In this document: positions 57,293 to 64,000 of the stretch, piece by piece
Layout of the letters: each line of letters begins with the position of its first letter
Numbering within the stretch: position 1 is the first letter of the stretch
Assembly (NCBI GenBank): GCA_947426945.1
Contig: CANEFX010000015.1
Span: forward strand, 1 to 64,000
Source: an uncultured Bacillota bacterium
GTDB taxonomy: Bacteria > Bacillota > Clostridia > Oscillospirales > Oscillospiraceae
Length of the DNA stretch: 64,000 nt
Direction of reading: 5' to 3'
Position numbers and translations under genes: made by a program
The notes under the pieces: generated by a model
The model's input: the letters and a program-made list of their open reading frames with translations, nothing else
What the model was told of the DNA's origin: nothing
Databases searched by the model: none

Positions 57293-58111
57293 TTGGCAAC
57301 ACGGATTATTGTGGGTCTGGCTCTGGGGCCGGCCTTTTTAGCGGCTCTGTTTTTTCTGCCTCCCCCGGCCCTGGGGGTGATTGCGGCCTTTATCGCCGCC
57401 GCTGCCTCTTTTGAACTGCTGCGGGCGGCCAAAGTGGCCCGCAGGGACGGAATGTACATCTTCACCGCCGCTGCTGCCGCCCTCATTCCTATGGGGCACG
57501 CCGCAGGCTTTGGCAGCTGGACCGCCCGGGCAGTGGCAGTTTTGCTGATGGCCGCCCTGTTTTTTTCGGCTGTCCGGCGGTATGGTCGGGAGGGGGAGAT
57601 CAGATTTGAGCATATTCTGGTCTGCCTCTTCGGCGGCGTGGGCATCCCCCTGTTTCTGTCCGCCCTGGTGCAGCTCAAGCGGTTTGAAAACGGACAGTTT
57701 TTTGTCCTTCTCCCGGTGATTTGCGCTTTTACCACTGATATCGGAGCCTACTTCGCCGGCGTTTTTCTGGGAAAGCATCGGGGAATCACCCAGGTCAGCC
57801 CCAACAAGTCTTTGGAGGGTTACGTAGGCGGCGTCGTCACCGGCTGTCTGTGCATGCTGCTCTACGGCTGGCTGGTGGAGCGGTTTGGCGGCCTGGCAGT
57901 CAGGCAGCCCGTTATGGCCCTTTACGGGCTGCTGGGCAGCGCCGTCACAGAGCTGGGTGATCTGTCTTTCTCCCTGATTAAGCGGCAATACGGCGTGAAG
58001 GACTACGGCACCCTCCTGCCAGGCCACGGCGGGATGCTGGACCGCTTCGATTCCACCATCTTCGCAGCCCCCATGCTGCTGCTGCTGGTGGAGATTTTTC
58101 CGGCATTTTAG
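57293..58111 (+). CDS. cdsA: Phosphatidate cytidylyltransferase
   Basis: GKHRGITQVSPNKSLEGYVGG, LSFSLIKRQYGVKDYGTLLPGHGGMLDRFDS. Confidence 0.94.
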   Translation: MATRIIVGLALGPAFLAALFFLPPPALGVIAAFIAAAASFELLRAAKVARRDGMYIFTAAAAALIPMGHAAGFGSWTARAVAVLLMAALFFSAVRRYGREGEIRFEHILVCLFGGVGIPLFLSALVQLKRFENGQFFVLLPVICAFTTDIGAYFAGVFLGKHRGITQVSPNKSLEGYVGGVVTGCLCMLLYGWLVERFGGLAVRQPVMALYGLLGSAVTELGDLSFSLIKRQYGVKDYGTLLPGHGGMLDRFDSTIFAAPMLLLLVEIFPAF

Positions 58112-58120
58112 GTGTTGTGC

Positions 58121-58390
58121 CTATCCCGCCTGTCCCAGGGCGGAAAGAAGCTCTTGACGCAGACCCAGTCCGAAGAGATAATAGGCGTGGACATACTGGG
58201 CAAGATACCAGTTGAGGGTCTCCTCAAAGTCGGCGTATTCTGCGCTTCCCAGCCGGGCCCGGATCTTTTCGGCTAAGGCTGCGTAGTCCTGCTCTGCCTT
58301 TTGAAATTCCGGGAGCTGATTGCAGAAGGCGCAGGCCTGTTCGGGGATGTAGGGGTTATCAAGGAATAATGTGGTGAGAATGTCATTCAT
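58121..58390 (-). CDS. Small hypothetical protein
   Basis: MNDILTTLFLDNPYIPEQACAFCNQLPEFQKAEQDYAALAEKI; divergent from XRE regulator. Confidence 0.7.
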   Translation of the reverse strand: MNDILTTLFLDNPYIPEQACAFCNQLPEFQKAEQDYAALAEKIRARLGSAEYADFEETLNWYLAQYVHAYYLFGLGLRQELLSALGQAG

Positions 58391-58406
58391 AAAAGCAACT
58401 CCTGAC

Positions 58407-58450
58407 ATGTAATTTAGTGACACTCTTATTATAGATGTAATTTAATGACA
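58407..58450. promoter_or_regulatory. Putative XRE-regulator operators
   Basis: Repeated ATGTAATTTAGTGACA (58407-58422) and ATGTAATTTAATGACA (58435-58450). Confidence 0.6.
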
Positions 58451-58472
58451 TGTCAAGTGCCTGGAGGTAATT

Positions 58473-58685
58473 ATGGCAGATTTTTCTGAACGGGTCCGGG
58501 GACTGCGGGAAGAGCGTGGACTGAAACAGACGGAGATGGCAGACATTTGCGGTGTCAAAGTGCGCAGTTACCAACGATATGAACACGGCGACGGCTATCC
58601 CGAGGTCCCCGGGCTGGTATTTCTGGCCGACTATTTCGGGGTCAGTCTGGACTACCTGATGGGGCGCAGGGACACGCGGGAATGA
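58473..58685 (+). CDS. XRE-family HTH transcriptional regulator
   Basis: RVRGLREERGLKQTEMADICGVKVRSYQRYEHGDGYPEVPGLVFLADYFGVSLDYLMGR. Confidence 0.93.
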   Translation: MADFSERVRGLREERGLKQTEMADICGVKVRSYQRYEHGDGYPEVPGLVFLADYFGVSLDYLMGRRDTRE

Positions 58686-58698
58686 GAGGAATATATCA

Positions 58699-59835
<1,137 letters not shown>

Positions 59836-59936
59836 AATTTGCGGAGGCGGTTTTGGCTGCCTGCAAAGAATTGGTATCCTGTCAGTGGGCGGCCGTAGGC
59901 TGTCCCTGCAAACGCGTTTTGGGAGGTCCCTGTTCT

Positions 59937-61001
59937 ATGCTCTACATCATCATTGCAATTCTGATTTTCGGTGTTCTGGTGGCTACCCATGAGCTGGGAC
60001 ACTTTGCCACCGCCAAGCTGCTGGGCGTGAAGGTGAACGAGTTCGCTGTAGGTATGGGGCCCGCTCTGCTCAAGAAGCAGAAAGGGGAAACACTTTACAG
60101 TCTGCGGGTCCTGCCCATCGGGGGGTTCTGCGCCTTGGAGGGGGACGATGCCGAGTCTGCCGATCCCAGGGCTTTCGGCAAAGCGGCATGGTGGAAGAAA
60201 ATCGTCATCCTGTGCGCCGGAGCCCTGATGAATTTTGTCACCGGCGTGGTCATTATGGCGGTGCTGTACGCCCCGGCCACCGGCTTCCGGGTGGAGGTCT
60301 ACGGCGGTCCGCTGGAGGGCTACGGCACCGAAAACTGCGGCCTGCTGGCCGGAGACCGCTTCCTCTCAGTGGACGGCCACCGGGTTCTGGTCTATGGAAA
60401 CGCCCGCTTTTACCTGGACCGGGCGGGAGAGACCATAGACTTTGTGGTGGAGCGAAACGGGGAGCGGGTGGAGCTGAAGGACGTCCATCTGCCCTATCAG
60501 GAGCGCACCGATGAAAACGGGAACTATACCCGTCTGCGGGGGATGACCATGACCGCTGCGGCGGACCCCGCCAATCTGTTCGACAAGCTGGGCTACGCCT
60601 GGAATACGGCCATTGATTTTGTCCGGGTGGTGTGGATCAGCCTGGGCGACCTGGTCAGCGGGGCAGTGGGCCTGCGGGATTTGTCCGGCCCGGTGGGCAT
60701 TGTGAATATGATGGGGGAGGTGAGCAGTCAGGCCCCCACTGTTGCAGACGCGCTCTGGAATCTGAGCTATCTGGCAGCCCTGATCGCCGTCAATCTGGCG
60801 GTGATGAACCTGCTGCCCCTGCCCGCCCTGGACGGCGGCCGGGTATTTTTCCTGCTGCTCAACGGGGTGATTTACGGCCTGTTCCGGAAGAAGATCGACG
60901 CCAGGTATGAGGGCTATGTCCATCTGGCCGGGCTGGCCGCACTAATGTTCCTGATGCTGGCTGTTACCCTCAGCGACGTGGGCAAGCTGTTCGGGAGGTA
61001 G
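59937..61001 (+). CDS. rseP: RIP metalloprotease RseP
   Basis: HELGHFATAKLLG, PDZ-like, NLLPLPALDGGRVFF. Confidence 0.94.
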   Translation: MLYIIIAILIFGVLVATHELGHFATAKLLGVKVNEFAVGMGPALLKKQKGETLYSLRVLPIGGFCALEGDDAESADPRAFGKAAWWKKIVILCAGALMNFVTGVVIMAVLYAPATGFRVEVYGGPLEGYGTENCGLLAGDRFLSVDGHRVLVYGNARFYLDRAGETIDFVVERNGERVELKDVHLPYQERTDENGNYTRLRGMTMTAAADPANLFDKLGYAWNTAIDFVRVVWISLGDLVSGAVGLRDLSGPVGIVNMMGEVSSQAPTVADALWNLSYLAALIAVNLAVMNLLPLPALDGGRVFFLLLNGVIYGLFRKKIDARYEGYVHLAGLAALMFLMLAVTLSDVGKLFGR

Positions 61002-61005
61002 AACT

Positions 61006-62043
61006 ATGACCAGACAGGTTAATGTGGGCGGCGTCCCCATTGGCGGGGGAGCCCCGGTGACGATTCAATCCATGACCAATACTCCCACCCAGGACGCAGA
61101 GTCCACAGTGGACCAGATCAAAAAGCTGGCCGCCGCCGGATGTGAGATTGTCCGGGTAGCTGTCCCCGATATGGAGGCCGCCCGGGCAGTGGGGAAAATC
61201 AAAGAGAGCAGTCCCATCCCGGTGGTGGTGGATATCCACTTTGATTACAGGCTGGCGCTGGAGGCTGTTGCCGCCGGGGCGGACAAGGTGCGCATCAACC
61301 CGGGAAACATCGGGGACGAGGACCGGGTAAAGGCGGTGGCCGGCGCCTGCCGCCAGCGCAATATTCCCATTCGGATCGGGGTAAACGGCGGCTCCCTGGA
61401 GAAGCCTATCCTGGCCAAATACGGCAAAGTCTGTCCGGAGGCCATGGTGGAGTCGGCTTTTGGGCACATCCGCCTGCTGAACAAGTTTGACTTTGACGAT
61501 ATCTGCGTCTCTCTCAAGTCCTCCAGCGTGCCCGCCACGATGAGAGCCTGTCAGCTGATGAGGGAAAAGAGTGATTATCCTCTACATATTGGGGTCACTG
61601 AGGCGGGCACCGTGAAGATGGGTACGCTGAAATCCGCCGTGGGTATCGGGGGCCTGCTGGCTCTGGGGATTGGGGACACCATGCGGGTGTCTCTGTCCGC
61701 CGACCCGGTGGAGGAGGTCTACGCCGCCCGAGACATCCTGAAGGCGGCAGGGGTCCGCCGGGAGGGCCCGGAGCTGGTCTCCTGTCCTACCTGCGGCCGG
61801 ACAAGGATTGATCTGATTGCCCTGGCAAACCAGGTGGAGGAGCGGCTCAAAACGGTGGACAAGCCAATCACTGTGGCTGTTATGGGCTGCGCCGTCAACG
61901 GTCCTGGAGAGGCCTCCGCCGCCGACTGTGGCATTGCCGGCGGTATCGGCGAGGGCCTGCTGTTCCAAAAGGGAGAGATTGTAAAAAAGGTCCCCCAGGA
62001 CCGACTGGTGGACGAGCTGTTCCAGCTGATTGAGTCGCTGTAA
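61006..62043 (+). CDS. ispG: 4-hydroxy-3-methylbut-2-enyl-diphosphate synthase
   Basis: VQSMTNTPTQDAE-like N-terminus, SCPTCGRTRIDL, MGCAVNGPGEA. Confidence 0.96.
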   Translation: MTRQVNVGGVPIGGGAPVTIQSMTNTPTQDAESTVDQIKKLAAAGCEIVRVAVPDMEAARAVGKIKESSPIPVVVDIHFDYRLALEAVAAGADKVRINPGNIGDEDRVKAVAGACRQRNIPIRIGVNGGSLEKPILAKYGKVCPEAMVESAFGHIRLLNKFDFDDICVSLKSSSVPATMRACQLMREKSDYPLHIGVTEAGTVKMGTLKSAVGIGGLLALGIGDTMRVSLSADPVEEVYAARDILKAAGVRREGPELVSCPTCGRTRIDLIALANQVEERLKTVDKPITVAVMGCAVNGPGEASAADCGIAGGIGEGLLFQKGEIVKKVPQDRLVDELFQLIESL

Positions 62044-62057
62044 AGGAGATTCGCTTG

Positions 62058-64000
62058 ATGTCCCAGAAGATTCCATTTTTACAGATGTTCGCCGCTTTGC
62101 GTCAGTGGACCGAGCTGTCCAACGGGGTGGAGGGCTGGCTCATTGCCTCCGCCGCCATTGACAAGGCCAGCCGCAGCGCCCAAATTGCCGTGGAAGGAGC
62201 CGCGGGAGCGGGGCCCAACCTGGTCGCCCAGGCGGAGGAGGCATTAGCCCGAGCCTACGGTCTGAACAGTGTGAAGATTGAGGCGGTGGTTCCGGAGCCC
62301 GCTGTGGAAGAGCGTCCGGAGGAATCCGCAGACGGCCAAAGGCCGCCCATACAGGCGGAGCCCGCTCCTGTGGGGCCCGCCGTCCCCGGCGGGCTGTCTG
62401 AGAACCCGTTTGCCCGTACCGAAGCTATCCGTAAGGCAGCCCTGAAAAACGCCGCCCGTCCCGCTGTTTTGGCCAAAGGGGACAAAAAGCCCCAGGGAAA
62501 GGCCATCTTCGGGAAAGCCGTCTCCAAGGCCCCTACCCCCATCGGAGAGCTGGAGCTGGACATGGGCACGGTGGTAGTGGAGGGAGACGTTTTTGCCATT
62601 GACAACCGGGAGCTGAAAAAGCGGGGGGCCTGGGTGGTGGCCTTCGACATGACCGACTATACAGGCTCTATCCGGGTGAACAAATTTTTTCCGGGGGAGG
62701 AAGGCAAGCCCCTGGTGGACGGCATCAAAAAGGGGATGCATGTCAAGGTTCAGGGCCGGTTGAATATGGACCGGTTTTATGGAGACATGGTACTGGAGCC
62801 GACGTCCGTCGCCGTGGCAGAGAAGAGGATGCGGGAGGATACTGCGCAGGAGAAGCGGGTGGAACTCCACCTGCATACTACCATGTCCGCCATGGATGCA
62901 CTCACCAGCGTGGGGCCCAAGCTGGGACCGGACAGGAACGTGGTCAAGCGGGCCGAGGCCTGGGGCCACCCCGCCATCGCTATTACCGATCATGGAGTGG
63001 CCCAGTCTTTCCCGGATGCATGGCACTCCGCAAAGAAGATTAAGATTTTGTACGGAGTGGAGGCCTACTTCATCAACGACGTGGATGACCGGGTGGCCGT
63101 CCATGGAAAGACCGACGCCCCTTTTGGCAGTGAGATCGTTTGCTTCGACATTGAGACTACCGGCCTGAACAAGAAATATGAGGTCATCATCGAGATCGGC
63201 GCAGTAGTACTGAAAGACGGGGAGATTACCGATACCTTCAACACCTTTGTCTCCCCGGGGCGCATCCTGTCTCCTGAGATTATCCGCCTCACCGGCATCA
63301 CGGACGAGATGCTGGAGGGAGCCCCCTCCCAGGAGGAGGCCTTACGAGCTTTTTTGGCCTTCGCCGGGGACCGTCCGCTGGCCGCCCACAACGCAGATTT
63401 CGACATGGGTTTCATTGCCGCCGGCTGCCGGAAGTACCAAATACCATTTGAAAATCCGTCAGTGGACAGCCTGATCCTGGCACAGAACCTGCTGCCTGAG
63501 TTGGGTAAGTACAAGCTGGACATTGTGGCGGAGCACCTCCATCTGCCCGCCTTCAACCACCACCGGGCCAGCGACGACGCGGCCACGGTGGCCTATATGC
63601 TGCCCCACTTCTTCCGGAAGCTGGAAGGGATCGGTTTACATAACCTATCTGAAATTAACCCCTACATGCCCCGGCTCCGGGGGAAGGGCAGGGCTAAGCG
63701 CCAGCCCAAACATCTGATTGTGCTGGCCAAGAACCAGACCGGCCTGCGGAACCTCTACAAGCTGGTGTCCCTGTCTCACCTGGAGCATTATAAACGCTAT
63801 CCTATCATGCCAAAGTCCCTCATTAATGCTAACCGGGAGGGATTGATTCTCGGATCCGCCTGTGAGGCGGGAGAGTTGTTCCGGGCCCTGGCCGACGGCA
63901 GGGATTGGGAGGAGCTGAAGCGCATCGCCTCCTGGTATGACTACCTGGAGATTCAGCCCGTCTGCAACAATATGTTTATGCTTCGCAGGGGAATGGTCCG
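62058..64000 (+). CDS. polC: DNA polymerase III PolC-type (partial, continues past window)
   Basis: OB domain, VELHLHTTMSAMDALTS PHP, VCFDIETTGLNKKYEVIIEIGAVVL exonuclease; open at window edge so absent from ORF track. Confidence 0.93.
   Translation, partial: MSQKIPFLQMFAALRQWTELSNGVEGWLIASAAIDKASRSAQIAVEGAAGAGPNLVAQAEEALARAYGLNSVKIEAVVPEPAVEERPEESADGQRPPIQAEPAPVGPAVPGGLSENPFARTEAIRKAALKNAARPAVLAKGDKKPQGKAIFGKAVSKAPTPIGELELDMGTVVVEGDVFAIDNRELKKRGAWVVAFDMTDYTGSIRVNKFFPGEEGKPLVDGIKKGMHVKVQGRLNMDRFYGDMVLEPTSVAVAEKRMREDTAQEKRVELHLHTTMSAMDALTSVGPKLGPDRNVVKRAEAWGHPAIAITDHGVAQSFPDAWHSAKKIKILYGVEAYFINDVDDRVAVHGKTDAPFGSEIVCFDIETTGLNKKYEVIIEIGAVVLKDGEITDTFNTFVSPGRILSPEIIRLTGITDEMLEGAPSQEEALRAFLAFAGDRPLAAHNADFDMGFIAAGCRKYQIPFENPSVDSLILAQNLLPELGKYKLDIVAEHLHLPAFNHHRASDDAATVAYMLPHFFRKLEGIGLHNLSEINPYMPRLRGKGRAKRQPKHLIVLAKNQTGLRNLYKLVSLSHLEHYKRYPIMPKSLINANREGLILGSACEAGELFRALADGRDWEELKRIASWYDYLEIQPVCNNMFMLRRGMV

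Overview
Chromosomal segment of an anaerobic, spore-forming Firmicute (probably Oscillospiraceae/Clostridia-like by gene content; inference). Backbone: MacB/HlyD-type export genes, MerR + choloylglycine-hydrolase-like + MATE cluster, Bce-type ABC/two-component module, MBL-fold hydrolase, a his operon (hisZGCBHAF-IE-J, no hisD seen), dapL, rpmB, hprK, ROK kinase, murB, rapZ, yvcK, whiA, dnaE, two MgtC genes, YjdF with a probable yjdF RNA, FMN riboswitch + RibU-like ECF S component, pyrH-frr-uppS-cdsA-dxr-rseP-ispG-polC. Main discovery: the sporulation sigma factor gene sigK is split into THREE pieces by TWO independent skin-like intervening elements. Exon 1 (12756-12956, N-terminus to ...[10 protein letters not shown]) is separated by about 10,555 bp from exon 2 (23512-23949, YYAQTGDQDDLISIGTIGLIKG...GISRSYVSR). 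Exon 2 is separated by about 8,601 bp from a tiny exon 3 (32551-32607, IEKKALEKLQTGMEGWSP*). Removing both elements gives an uninterrupted in-frame 696-bp, 231-aa pro-sigma-K-like ORF. Each element carries a large serine recombinase at its right end, immediately next to the downstream exon, with short near-identical sequences at its two junctions. Element 1 carries a redox operon (TlpA-like, CXXC mini-protein, 4Fe-4S membrane protein, FAD/Rieske oxidoreductase, DUF255) and a GGDEF/EAL/PAS protein. Element 2 carries AT-rich DUF262 and DUF4143-ATPase genes, a HipA-like gene and additional serine recombinases. No tRNA, rRNA or CRISPR was seen.
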